This document shows, in pieces, positions 7,484 through 15,765 of a stretch of 24,582 nt of DNA. Made by a program: the position numbers and the translations under genes. The notes below the pieces were generated by a model. The model made no database searches. It was not told the DNA's origin and saw only the letters and a list, made by a program, of their open reading frames with translations. The stretch comes from an uncultured Ruminococcus sp. (GTDB lineage: Bacteria > Bacillota > Clostridia > Oscillospirales > Ruminococcaceae), in contig CALANW010000071.1 in the NCBI GenBank assembly GCA_937926145.1, positions 1 to 24,582 of the forward strand. Direction: 5' to 3'. Position 1 is the stretch's first letter. Every line of letters starts with the position of its first letter.

Positions 7484-7514
7484 GCTGACCGAAGAAAGTT
7501 CGGTCGGCGTTTTC
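7484..7514 (+). terminator. Hairpin between infB and rbfA (partial terminator or processing site)
   Basis: GCTGACCGAA (7484-7493) pairs with TTCGGTCGGC (7499-7508), one G-T pair included, over a 5-nt loop. GTTTTCC follows. The T-tract is short, so readthrough into rbfA is likely. It may lower distal expression or protect the infB mRNA 3' end. Confidence 0.5.
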
Positions 7515-7539
7515 CACAACAGATAAAAAAGGAGTTTAT

Positions 7540-7929
7540 ATGCCTAATTTTAAAAATATGCGCCTTTCCGAAGATATAATGCGTGAGATCGCAGGCCTTA
7601 TAAGAGAGCGCGTCAAAGACCCAAGAGTAAACACAATGGCGACTTCCGTTGTCAGAGTTGAGCTTTCGGGCGACGGCTCGCACTGCAAGGTCTTCATCTC
7701 CAGCTTCAACGGAATGGAAGATGCTGAAAATGCCGTAAAGGGACTTCAGAACGCTTCGGGTATGCTCCGACGTGAGATAACCAACAAGCTCCATATCAGA
7801 AGATGCCCCGAGCTGCATTTTATCCCCGATAATTCTATCGAACATTCGGCAGAGATCTCACAGATGCTTCACGATATTCTTCCTGCCGAAGATAACGATA
7901 CAGAAGAAACCGATAACGAGACCGAATAA
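7540..7929 (+). CDS. rbfA: Ribosome-binding factor A (RbfA)
   Basis: RbfA is a small KH-like protein that binds the 30S neck and helps mature the 5' end of 16S rRNA, notably in the cold. The 129-residue protein starts with the typical RLSEDIMREIAGLIRERVKDPR segment. It continues with the VELSGDGSHCKVFISS strand region and the RREITNKLHIRRCPELHFIPDNS block, where the last part corresponds to the family's R-PEL-F-D motif. An acidic tail (DNDTEETDNETE) ends the protein. GGAG lies 5 nt before the ATG. It sits 79 bp after infB with a hairpin between, and 15 bp ahead of nrnA. Confidence 0.95.
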   Translation: MPNFKNMRLSEDIMREIAGLIRERVKDPRVNTMATSVVRVELSGDGSHCKVFISSFNGMEDAENAVKGLQNASGMLRREITNKLHIRRCPELHFIPDNSIEHSAEISQMLHDILPAEDNDTEETDNETE

Positions 7930-7944
7930 AAAGGTTGTGATGTT

Positions 7945-8913
7945 TTGCAGATAAATTTTGAAGAAGCAGCGGAATTTCTCCGCGAAAACGACTGTTATCA
8001 TATCCTTACCCACGCAAGTCCCGACGGCGACACGATAGGTTCAGGCTTCGGACTATGCGCAATTCTCCGAAAAATGGGCAAGAAAGCTAATGTTTACTGC
8101 TCCGATGAGCTTCCGAAGCGCTATGACTTTATGTATGAGGGTTATGAGCCGCAGGATTTCGAGGTAAAGACCGTTGTTTCGGTCGATGTTGCCGACCCGA
8201 AGCTCCTCGGAAAAAATCTGGAGCATTATGCCGACAAGGTGGAGCTTTGCATAGATCATCATATCTCGAACACGGGTTATGCGAAAAAACTGCTCGTTGA
8301 ACCGCACGCAGCGGCGGCTTGTCAGGTCATTTTCAAGCTTTTGAGCAGCCAGAACCTCACAGAATGTGATGCAAAGATCGCAAAGTGCCTTTACACGGGC
8401 ATTGCGACCGATACGGGCTGCTTCAAGTTCGATTCCTGCACTTCCGAAACTCACGCGGCGGCGGCTGAACTGATGAAATTCGACATCGGCGCAGGAAAGA
8501 TAAACCGCAGAATGTTCGATCAGAAGAGCAGGGCAAGAATTGCCGTTGAACAGCACGTTCTCGGCAGTATGGAATACTATTTCGATGAACGCTGCTCGGT
8601 AGCCTCCGTTTCGCTCGATGATATAAAGAGAACCGGACTTCCTGCCGAGGAATTCGAGGGTATCGCAGGTATTACGACCGTCCTTGAAACGATAGAAGTC
8701 GGCGTTTTTATCCGTCAGAAAGAAGAGCATAAGATAAAAGTTTCGCTCCGTTCTACGGGAGATATTGACGTTTCGGCGATATGCGCTCAGTTCGGCGGCG
8801 GCGGTCACATAAAGGCGGCAGGCTGTTCATTTGAAACGAGCATCGATGATGCAAAGACTAAGATAGTCGAAGCTGTCGGCAAGGCTCTTGCGGAAATGGG
8901 TGCTAAGAAATGA
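7945..8913 (+). CDS. nrnA: NrnA-like bifunctional oligoribonuclease / pAp phosphatase (DHH/DHHA1)
   Basis: NrnA degrades RNA oligonucleotides of two to five nucleotides and dephosphorylates pAp. The 322-residue protein (B. subtilis NrnA is 313) has all DHH-family motifs: THASPDGDT (residues 22-30; H23, D27 and D29 are metal ligands), VDVAD (80-84), IDHH (103-106), a GIATDTGCF segment and the DHHA1 loop GGGGH (284-288). The start is TTG at 7945 after AAAGG about 10 nt upstream; no ATG or GTG is available near the N-terminal domain, and the ATG at 7940 is out of frame. It overlaps truB by 4 bp (ATGA), so the two are probably coupled. A position between rbfA and truB is common in Clostridia. Confidence 0.9.
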   Translation: MQINFEEAAEFLRENDCYHILTHASPDGDTIGSGFGLCAILRKMGKKANVYCSDELPKRYDFMYEGYEPQDFEVKTVVSVDVADPKLLGKNLEHYADKVELCIDHHISNTGYAKKLLVEPHAAAACQVIFKLLSSQNLTECDAKIAKCLYTGIATDTGCFKFDSCTSETHAAAAELMKFDIGAGKINRRMFDQKSRARIAVEQHVLGSMEYYFDERCSVASVSLDDIKRTGLPAEEFEGIAGITTVLETIEVGVFIRQKEEHKIKVSLRSTGDIDVSAICAQFGGGGHIKAAGCSFETSIDDAKTKIVEAVGKALAEMGAKK

Positions 8914-9830
8914 TCGGCGGGATAAACGATAATTTGAACGGAATAATTTGCGTAAACAAGCCGCAGGGCTTCACCTCGTTTGACGTTATTGCGAAAATGA
9001 GGGGTATCCTGCGGCTTCGCAGACTTGGACACGCAGGAACGCTCGACCCGATGGCAACGGGAGTTCTTCCCGTTTTTGTCGGAAAGGCAACGAAAGCCTG
9101 CGATATTATCCCCGACCACGACAAGACCTATCGGGCAGGTTTCAGGCTCGGCTTTGTTTCCGACACGCAGGACAGCTCGGGAAAAATGACCGAGCTTGGA
9201 GGCGCTGAAAAAGTGACGGCTGAAAAGCTTGAAGCTTCGCTCGGTGATTTCCGAGGGGACATAATGCAGATACCGCCAATGTATTCGGCGGTAACGGTGA
9301 ACGGAAAACGGCTTTACGACCTCGCCCGAAAGGGGATAGAGGTCGAGCGTGAGGCTCGTCCCGTCACGATATACAAGCTTGTGCTGACGGGATTTGACGA
9401 GGCTTCTCACGAGGGAACGCTTGAAATTTCCTGCTCAAGAGGTACTTATATCCGCACTATTATAAATGATATCGGTGAAAAGCTCGGCTGCGGCGCAGTT
9501 ATGACAAGCCTTGTGCGGACTGCCGCCTGCGGATTTTCGCTTTCCGACTGCGTGAGCCTTGAAGAATTGCAGGCGAACGCCGACAGCGGAAATTCTGCCG
9601 GGAAATATCTTCTCCCGATAGAAAAAGTTTTCGCCGATTACCCGTCCGTGAAGCTTGACGAACACAGAGAAAAGCTTTACCGAAACGGCGTAAAGCTGAA
9701 GATAGAGCTTATGGGCGGCTGTATAAAATGCGGCGGCATACACCGCGTTTTCGGCGCGGACGGCGGCTTTATCGGGCTTGGCATTGCGAACGCAGAAACA
9801 ATGGAATTTACGGTCTACAAGAATTTCTGA
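8910..9830 (+). CDS. truB: tRNA pseudouridine-55 synthase TruB
   Basis: TruB converts U55 of the tRNA T-loop to pseudouridine. The 306-residue protein has the N-terminal GIICVNKPQGFTSFDV motif and the catalytic loop GHAGTLDPMATG with nucleophile D46. Further family blocks are KTYRAGFRLG and CSRGTYIRTI. A C-terminal PUA-like region with EHREKLYRNGVKL follows from about residue 245. Its ATG overlaps the nrnA stop (ATGA). Its own stop at 9828-9830 is followed by ribF after about 13 bp, with a GAGGG ribosome site that begins inside the truB stop codon. Confidence 0.96.
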   Translation: MIGGINDNLNGIICVNKPQGFTSFDVIAKMRGILRLRRLGHAGTLDPMATGVLPVFVGKATKACDIIPDHDKTYRAGFRLGFVSDTQDSSGKMTELGGAEKVTAEKLEASLGDFRGDIMQIPPMYSAVTVNGKRLYDLARKGIEVEREARPVTIYKLVLTGFDEASHEGTLEISCSRGTYIRTIINDIGEKLGCGAVMTSLVRTAACGFSLSDCVSLEELQANADSGNSAGKYLLPIEKVFADYPSVKLDEHREKLYRNGVKLKIELMGGCIKCGGIHRVFGADGGFIGLGIANAETMEFTVYKNF

Positions 9831-9843
9831 GGGTGATTTTACG

Positions 9844-10761
9844 ATTGAACTTATAGGCACGGATACCGTTCCGAACAGTTATACCGCAGTTGCGGCAGGA
9901 CTTTTTGACGGAGTGCATCTCGGTCACAGAGCCGTGATAGGGAAAGCGGCAGAGATCGCCCGTGAAAACAAGGATATTTCCGCAGCGGTGTTCACGTTCG
10001 ATACCGCAACGGTGACATCAAAAGGCGGTGCGCTCGGCTGTATCCTCGGGCGTGAGGACAAGCTTTCGATGCTCGGACATCTTGGAGCGGAGTATGTTTA
10101 TTCGCCCGATTTTGCGAGCTTTAAGGAATACACCGCCGAGCGCTTCGTAAAGGAAGTCCTGCACGAAAAAATGCGCGCCAAGTACGTTGTCTGCGGCGTT
10201 GATTTTCACTTTGGAAAAGGTGCTTCGGGCAATGCGGAAATTCTGAAAAAGCTCGGCGAAGAGTGCGGCATCACGGTGATAACCGTTCCGCCCGTCAGCG
10301 AAGAAAACGGCAGAAAAATTTCCTCAACGCATATCCGTGAGCTTATTTCGGCAGGGGAGATATCCGAAGCGAACGCTTTGCTCGGGTACGATTATTTCTT
10401 CACACTGCCCGTCATAAGCGGAAATCATATCGGACGAACGATGGATTTCCCGACGATAAATCAGCGGCTCGGAGCGGAGAGGATAATGCCGAAGTTCGGC
10501 GTTTATGCATCAAAAGCAGAGGTCGGCGGAAAGACTTATTTCGGCATAACGAATGTCGGTGTGAAGCCTACCGTTTCCGACAGCAAAGATGTCCTCGCCG
10601 AAACGTACATAATCGGCTTTGACGGCGATCTTTACGGCGAAAAAATTCGGCTCTCGCTCGCGGAATTCATTCGTCCCGAGCGAAAATTCAGCGGCATTGA
10701 CGAGCTTAAAGCGCAGATAAAAAATGATGTAAATACAGTTTCCGATTTTTTCGGGATTTGA
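9844..10761 (+). CDS. ribF: Bifunctional riboflavin kinase / FAD synthetase RibF, probable ATT start
   Basis: RibF phosphorylates riboflavin to FMN and adenylates FMN to FAD. The N-terminal adenylyltransferase domain shows GLFDGVHLGH (19-28), GVDFHFG and ISSTHIREL. The C-terminal kinase domain shows GRTMDFPTIN, NVGVKPTV and ETYIIGFDGDLYG, in which the Glu matches the family's catalytic position. From the ATT the protein is about 305 residues, a normal length. The frame has no ATG, GTG or TTG between the truB stop and the GVH codon inside the catalytic motif. The TTG codons at 9778 and 9784 lie over 40 bp inside truB. ATT at 9844 lies about 10 nt after GAGGG (9829-9833), which makes it the best start. 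The function is firm; the start is inferred. Confidence 0.9.
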   Translation: MELIGTDTVPNSYTAVAAGLFDGVHLGHRAVIGKAAEIARENKDISAAVFTFDTATVTSKGGALGCILGREDKLSMLGHLGAEYVYSPDFASFKEYTAERFVKEVLHEKMRAKYVVCGVDFHFGKGASGNAEILKKLGEECGITVITVPPVSEENGRKISSTHIRELISAGEISEANALLGYDYFFTLPVISGNHIGRTMDFPTINQRLGAERIMPKFGVYASKAEVGGKTYFGITNVGVKPTVSDSKDVLAETYIIGFDGDLYGEKIRLSLAEFIRPERKFSGIDELKAQIKNDVNTVSDFFGI

Positions 10762-10792
10762 TTTTTGAAATTTCAGAAAGGAATTTGGCAAA

Positions 10793-12256
10793 ATGAATAC
10801 AGAAAATGTAAGAACGAGATTTGCCCCAAGTCCTACGGGCTTTATGCACATAGGCAACCTTAGAACGGCGCTCTACACTTACCTTATCGCAAAGAAATAC
10901 AACGGAAAGTTCATTCTCCGTATCGAGGACACCGATCAGGGCAGATACGTTGAGGGCGCAACTGACGTTATCTATGACACGCTCCGCGTCTGCGGACTTA
11001 ACTGGGACGAAGGTCCTGATATCGGCGGTCCTGTAGGTCCATACATTCAGTCCGAGAGAATGGGCATCTTCAAGCAGTATGCGGAAGAGCTTGTCAAAAA
11101 GGGCAAGGCTTACTACTGCTTCTGCACAAAGGAAAGAATGGATCAGGTTCACGAGGAACAGCGTGCAAAGGGCATCACTCCGACCTACGACAGACACTGC
11201 CGCGATCTTCCTGCTGATGAGGTTCAAAAGCTTCTTGACGCAGGAACGCCTTATGTTATCAGACAGAGAATTCCGCTCGACGGCACGACGACTTTCCACG
11301 ATGAGCTTTACGGCGACATCACAGTTCCGAACGCTGACCTCGACGACCAGATACTTATAAAGGCTGACGGTATGCCGACCTACAACTTCGCAAACGTTGT
11401 TGACGACCACCTTATGGGCATTACTCACGTTGTAAGAGGAAACGAGTATCTTTCCTCCGCACCTAAGTACAACCTCCTTTACGAGGCATTCGGCTGGGAA
11501 GTTCCCTGCTATATCCACGTTGAGCATATCATGCGTGACGAAACACACAAGCTTTCAAAGCGTGACGGTGACGCATATTTCGGCGACTTCGTTGAAGCAG
11601 GCTACTATATTCCTGCTATCCTCAACTATATCGCGCTCCTCGGCTGGGCACCAAAGGGCGAGAACGAAATTTTCACCCTTGACGAGCTTGTTCAGGAGTT
11701 TGACATTCACGGACTTTCCAAGTCGCCTGCTATCTTTGACCCATTGAAGATGAAAGCTATCAACTTTGAGTGGATAAAGCGTCTTCCTCTCGAAGAATTC
11801 AAGAAAGCGGCTCTTCCTTATATCCGTCAGACCTGCAAGAGCGAGAACGTGAACCTTGATGTTCTTGCAAGAGTTCTCCAGCCGAGAACTGAGCTTTTCA
11901 CGCAGATACCCGAGCGCGTTGACTTCATCGATGAACTCCGCGATTACGATATCGACCTTTACTTCAACAAGAAGATGAAGACCACTCCCGAAACGAGCCT
12001 TGAAGCGCTCAAAGCTTCACTCCCTCTTCTCGAAAACATCTCCGAAGCTGACTGGACAGAGGAGAATATCTACAATACCCTTTCCGCAAAGGCAGAAGAG
12101 CTTGGCGTTAAGGTCGGCTGGATACTTCTTCCTATCAGAGCGGCTCTCTCGGGCAAGCTTTCCACTCCGGGCGGCGGCGTTGAGCTTGCGGCAATTATGG
12201 GCAAGGAAGTTACCCTTGACAGAATAAAGAAGGGTATTGAAAAACTTTCCGCATAA
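10793..12256 (+). CDS. gltX: Glutamyl-tRNA synthetase
   Basis: GltX is a class I aminoacyl-tRNA synthetase that charges tRNA-Glu and, in many Firmicutes, also mischarges tRNA-Gln. The 487-residue protein has FAPSPTGFMHIGN with the HIGH-like motif HIGN (19-22), ILRIEDTD, a Cys-containing insertion (C109, C111, C136) and the KMSKS-like KLSKR (253-257). An anticodon-binding helical domain occupies the last third. AAAGGAA at 10777-10783 precedes the ATG by 9 nt, and the gene follows ribF after 31 bp. It occupies the position where many Firmicutes have rpsO. Discrimination between tRNA-Glu and tRNA-Gln cannot be read from the motifs with confidence. Confidence 0.96.
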   Translation: MNTENVRTRFAPSPTGFMHIGNLRTALYTYLIAKKYNGKFILRIEDTDQGRYVEGATDVIYDTLRVCGLNWDEGPDIGGPVGPYIQSERMGIFKQYAEELVKKGKAYYCFCTKERMDQVHEEQRAKGITPTYDRHCRDLPADEVQKLLDAGTPYVIRQRIPLDGTTTFHDELYGDITVPNADLDDQILIKADGMPTYNFANVVDDHLMGITHVVRGNEYLSSAPKYNLLYEAFGWEVPCYIHVEHIMRDETHKLSKRDGDAYFGDFVEAGYYIPAILNYIALLGWAPKGENEIFTLDELVQEFDIHGLSKSPAIFDPLKMKAINFEWIKRLPLEEFKKAALPYIRQTCKSENVNLDVLARVLQPRTELFTQIPERVDFIDELRDYDIDLYFNKKMKTTPETSLEALKASLPLLENISEADWTEENIYNTLSAKAEELGVKVGWILLPIRAALSGKLSTPGGGVELAAIMGKEVTLDRIKKGIEKLSA

Positions 12257-12350
12257 GGAAGATATTTTATCTAAAATAACAATATGTTCGGAAATTTTTC
12301 CTAACTTATCACAGTTTTAACACAGTTATGCGTTAAAATAACAATAATTC

Positions 12351-12386
12351 CGTGCGAAAACCGTCAAAAAGGCGGTTTTCGCCACG
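12351..12386 (+). terminator. Hairpin between gltX and the ABC operon
   Basis: CGTGCGAAAACCGTC (12351-12365) pairs with GGCGGTTTTCGCCACG (12371-12386) over an AAAAA loop, with one bulged C at 12383 and one T-G pair. The core resembles Clostridial terminators of the AAAACCG...CGGTTTT kind, but the T-run is inside the stem and no long T-tract follows. It probably ends the translation operon at least in part. It could also sit in the 5' leader of the ABC operon. Confidence 0.55.
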
Positions 12387-12416
12387 TTAAATATTAAAAA
12401 TGGACGGTGCTGATAA

Positions 12417-13496
12417 ATGATCGAGGTCAGAAACCTTACAAAGCAGTATGGCTCGAAAAAAGCAGTTGACAATATCTCATTTACCGTTAATGACGGCGAG
12501 ATACTCGGCTTTCTCGGACCAAACGGCGCAGGCAAATCCACAACGATGAATATGCTGACGGGATATATCTCCTCCACTTCGGGCGAGGCTCTTATCAACG
12601 GCATAAACATTCTTGACGAGCCTATGAAAGCGAAAAAGGAGATAGGCTATCTCCCCGAAATTCCTCCGCTTTACCTTGATATGACGGTAAAGGAGTATCT
12701 CAACTTCGTATATGAACTCAAAAAGTGCAGCCTCCCGAGAAAAGCTCATCTCGAGGACGTTTGCAGCCTTGTAAAGATAACCGATGTTTACGAAAGAGTT
12801 ATCCGCAACCTTTCAAAAGGTTACAAGCAGAGAGTCGGACTTGCTTCCGCACTCATCGGAAATCCTCCGATACTTATTCTCGATGAACCGACGGTCGGAC
12901 TTGACCCTAAGCAGATAATCGAGATAAGAACACTTATCAAAAAGCTCGGAAAGAAGCATACGGTCATTCTTTCCTCGCATATCCTTTCCGAAATTCAGGC
13001 AGTCTGCGACCGTGTTATCATCATCAACAAGGGCAAAATTGCCGCCGATGACACGACCGAGAACCTCACCGAAAACATTACAGCCGACAGCAGACTTATC
13101 ATGCGCATAGATGGCAACCGCGAGGAAATTCTTAAGCTGATAAAGACCGTTCCGGGCGTTATTTCCGTCAACGGCGATATGGAGCGTGAGCCGGGCATCT
13201 ACGATTACGAGATCGAAGTCAAGGAAGGCTGCGATATCCGCCGTGAGCTTTTCAAGCGCATCGTTGCACGAAACTGGGTAATTCTCGGAATGAAGAAAGA
13301 CGAAATGTCGCTTGAAGATATCTTCCTTAAGATCACAATGGGAAGCGATGTCAAGATCAGCGTAAAGAAGTCCGATGAAAAGGCTGAAAAGTCCGATATC
13401 GTTGACGAAGCTGACAGCTCAGAATCGGAAAAGGCAGACGAAACAGCAGAAGCTCCTGCCGAAAATGAAGAAAGCAAAAAGGAGGAGGAAGAATAA
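12417..13496 (+). CDS. ABC transporter ATP-binding protein (GldA/NatA-like)
   Basis: This 359-residue ATPase would power the ABC-2 permease encoded next to it. Walker A is GPNGAGKST (34-42), the signature is LSKGY (132-136) in place of LSGGQ, and Walker B is LILDEP (153-158). The H-loop histidine is at 188. The Q-loop position reads YLPEIPPLY, with Glu where many ABC proteins have Gln, a variant I recall from GldA-type ATPases. After the ATPase domain, residues about 205-305 form a C-terminal regulatory region. Residues 311-359 are a Lys/Glu/Ser/Ala-rich tail ending in KKEEEE that is not part of the fold. The ribosome site is weak. The stop overlaps the permease ATG by 1 bp (TAATG). Confidence 0.92.
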   Translation: MIEVRNLTKQYGSKKAVDNISFTVNDGEILGFLGPNGAGKSTTMNMLTGYISSTSGEALINGINILDEPMKAKKEIGYLPEIPPLYLDMTVKEYLNFVYELKKCSLPRKAHLEDVCSLVKITDVYERVIRNLSKGYKQRVGLASALIGNPPILILDEPTVGLDPKQIIEIRTLIKKLGKKHTVILSSHILSEIQAVCDRVIIINKGKIAADDTTENLTENITADSRLIMRIDGNREEILKLIKTVPGVISVNGDMEREPGIYDYEIEVKEGCDIRRELFKRIVARNWVILGMKKDEMSLEDIFLKITMGSDVKISVKKSDEKAEKSDIVDEADSSESEKADETAEAPAENEESKKEEEE

Positions 13497-14206
13497 TGGG
13501 CGCAATTTTCAAGCGTGAGATGAAAGCATATTTCACCTCTCCGATAGCTTATATTTTCATCACCGCATTTTTCCTCTACACGGGAAATTATTTCGTAAAT
13601 ATCAATATGGCTTACGGCTCGACCGATACGACATATATTTTCACAAGCGTTTTCACAATTATGATGATACTCATTCCGCTTATGACGATGCGACTTTTCT
13701 CCGAAGAAAAGAAACAGCGCACCGATCAAGGATTGCTCACAGCTCCCGTCAGCCTCGGAGGTATCGTTGCGGGAAAATTCTTTGCAGCACTCTGCGTTTT
13801 CCTCTGCGCTATCTCGGTATATATCCCCATACTCGTTGTTCTTCACACACTCGCAGGAACACTTGAATGGGCGACGATATTCGGAACTATCACGGCGCTT
13901 ATCCTGCTCGGAGCTTCGTTCATCTCGATAGGAATTTTTGTTTCCTCCCTCACAGAGAGCCAGATCGTTGCGGCTATCGTAAGCTTCGTTATCATAATGT
14001 TCTTCTATATGCTCGATCTTCTCGCAGGAAATGTTTCCAATGAATTTTTGAGCAGTATTATGAAGGGACTTGCTTTCTACACAAGATATACAGAATTCGC
14101 ATCGGGCATTTTCAATATTGGAAGTATCGTTTATTTCCTCAGTGCAATATTCATCTTCAACTTCCTTACAGTCCGTGTGCTTGAAAAGCGCCGCTGGGCT
14201 GACTAA
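13496..14206 (+). CDS. ABC-2 type permease (GldF-like)
   Basis: This 236-residue integral membrane protein shows about six hydrophobic segments, near residues 16-37, 48-66, 94-118, 130-150, 157-178 and 207-227. The start KREMKAYFTSPIAYIFI and the segment EEKKQRTDQGLLTAPVSLGGIVAGKF are typical of GldF-like ABC-2 permeases. It probably forms the membrane channel with the ATPase just upstream and the two large membrane proteins downstream. It starts within the ATPase stop codon, so the two are probably translationally coupled. The substrate is unknown. In Bacteroidetes, GldA-GldF-GldG were first linked to gliding motility, but homologues are widespread in non-gliding bacteria. Confidence 0.9.
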   Translation: MGAIFKREMKAYFTSPIAYIFITAFFLYTGNYFVNINMAYGSTDTTYIFTSVFTIMMILIPLMTMRLFSEEKKQRTDQGLLTAPVSLGGIVAGKFFAALCVFLCAISVYIPILVVLHTLAGTLEWATIFGTITALILLGASFISIGIFVSSLTESQIVAAIVSFVIIMFFYMLDLLAGNVSNEFLSSIMKGLAFYTRYTEFASGIFNIGSIVYFLSAIFIFNFLTVRVLEKRRWAD

Positions 14207-14226
14207 ACGAAAGGAGGAATATTACA

Positions 14227-15765
14227 ATGAGCGAAGAAAAAAACAATGTTACAGCTTCCGCAGAAGCAAAAACTGCGAAGCCTAAGAAGCCATTCAATTC
14301 AAAGAAGCTGAAATACGGCTCTGCCGCAACTGCAATAACAGTTATCGTTGTTGCACTCGTAGTTCTTGTGAACGTTATCGTTACTTTGGTGGGAAAGAGA
14401 ACAGACCTCACAATCGACCTTACCTCCAAGGGCAACTTTGAAATTTCGCAGGAATCCATAGACTATATCAACAGCCTTTCCGAACCCGTTGAGATCGTAA
14501 CAATGACCGACGAGGATACTTTCCGCGACGCAGGCAATGTTTATTACACTCAGGCTTATGAGGTGCTGAAAAAATACGCCCTCAAGAGCGACAAGGTAAC
14601 GGTAAAGTTCGTTGATATGACCGCTGACCCGACCTACGCAAACAAGTATTCCGAAATTTACAAGGGTACTATCGCTGCAAACAACATCGTTGTTACATCG
14701 GGAAACCGCATCAAGGTTCTGACGGTAAACGACCTTTTCAACACAGAACTCAACTATCAGACATTCTCCTACAACATCGTTTCTTCCAAGGCTGAGCAGG
14801 CACTCACATCTGCAATTATGTATGTTACCGACCCTGCGCCTAAGACAGCCGCAATTATGGACACGGGCGAGACCGATGTTTCCAATGATTCTATCCGCTC
14901 GCTCCTCGAAGATGACGGCTTTGACGTTTCCGAGTTCGACCCGAACGGCGAGGAATTCCCTTATGACGCAGACGTTATGGTAATAAACGCTCCGATAAAC
15001 GACCTTTCCGAGGAAGTTATCACAAAGCTTTACAACTACCTTGAAAATGACGGCAACTACGGCAGAAACCTCATCTACCTCGCAAGCTATTCGCAGAAAG
15101 CAACAAAGAACATCGATGCTTTCCTCGCAGAATGGGGAATTGAAGTTGGAAACGGCGTTGTCGGCGACCAGAACACTTCCAACCTTGCGACCACTTCAAC
15201 TCTTTACGCTATCCGTAACTTCATCGAGGAAAATGACTACTCGGGCAACGTTGCACAGCCTGACCTCCCTGTAGTTTCTTACTTTGCACGTCCTGTAAAT
15301 ATCCTCTTTGAATCGAGCGGAAACGTTACGACTTATTCGCTCCTCAAAACAGCAGATACCGCTTTCGTTCTTACAGATGAAATGCAGGAGGCTGCACAGA
15401 ACGGTGAGAATCCTGATGTTGTTAACGGCACTTACAACACTATTGCCCTCGGCAGCAAGTACACATTTGACAAGGATAACAACACTCTCACATCGAATCT
15501 TCTCGTATTCGGTTCGTCTGCAATGCTTGATTCCTCTATCACAAGCACTTCCTACTACAACAACGGCGACTACTTCGTTTCCATTCTCAACACTATGACG
15601 GGCAAGAACGGAGGCATCTCCATTGTTGCAAAGGACCTCACAGCAGCAACATTTGATACAACTGCTGCAAAGGCAAACGCTGCATTCTGGGTATTCGTTG
15701 TGCTTCTTCCTGCGGCTATCCTTATCACAGGTATCGTTATATGGCTCAAAAGGAGACATAAGTAA
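14227..15765 (+). CDS. GldG-like ABC transporter auxiliary membrane protein
   Basis: This 512-residue protein has a short Lys-rich cytoplasmic N terminus, one membrane helix at about 31-55, a large extracytoplasmic domain (about 58-480) and a second helix at about 484-507 ending in KRRHK. This matches GldG-like proteins (ABC-type uncharacterised transport system domain). SKGNFEISQESIDYINSL just after the first helix fits the start of that domain. A strong AAAGGAGG site precedes the ATG, 20 bp after the permease. The stop overlaps the DUF4340 gene by 1 bp (TAATG). The external domain could bind the transported or assembled substrate, but no catalytic motif is visible. Confidence 0.85.
   Translation: MSEEKNNVTASAEAKTAKPKKPFNSKKLKYGSAATAITVIVVALVVLVNVIVTLVGKRTDLTIDLTSKGNFEISQESIDYINSLSEPVEIVTMTDEDTFRDAGNVYYTQAYEVLKKYALKSDKVTVKFVDMTADPTYANKYSEIYKGTIAANNIVVTSGNRIKVLTVNDLFNTELNYQTFSYNIVSSKAEQALTSAIMYVTDPAPKTAAIMDTGETDVSNDSIRSLLEDDGFDVSEFDPNGEEFPYDADVMVINAPINDLSEEVITKLYNYLENDGNYGRNLIYLASYSQKATKNIDAFLAEWGIEVGNGVVGDQNTSNLATTSTLYAIRNFIEENDYSGNVAQPDLPVVSYFARPVNILFESSGNVTTYSLLKTADTAFVLTDEMQEAAQNGENPDVVNGTYNTIALGSKYTFDKDNNTLTSNLLVFGSSAMLDSSITSTSYYNNGDYFVSILNTMTGKNGGISIVAKDLTAATFDTTAAKANAAFWVFVVLLPAAILITGIVIWLKRRHK

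Noticed and set aside
6009..7517. A 502-codon open frame on the minus strand across infB
   Set aside because: It lies antisense to the conserved G domain and domains II-IV of IF-2, has no ribosome site and reads as low-quality Cys/Asn/Asp-rich protein. It is a codon-bias shadow.
8053..8808. A 251-codon minus-strand open frame over nrnA
   Set aside because: It is wholly antisense to an intact DHH/DHHA1 gene and has no start signals.
10706..11548. A 280-codon minus-strand open frame over ribF and gltX
   Set aside because: It crosses two firmly identified genes on the other strand and contains no recognisable motif.
12306..12345. A promoter for the ABC operon using TTATCA or TTAACA with TAAAAT or AACAAT
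   Set aside because: No pair has both good elements and 16-18 bp spacing, so I report only the repeats.
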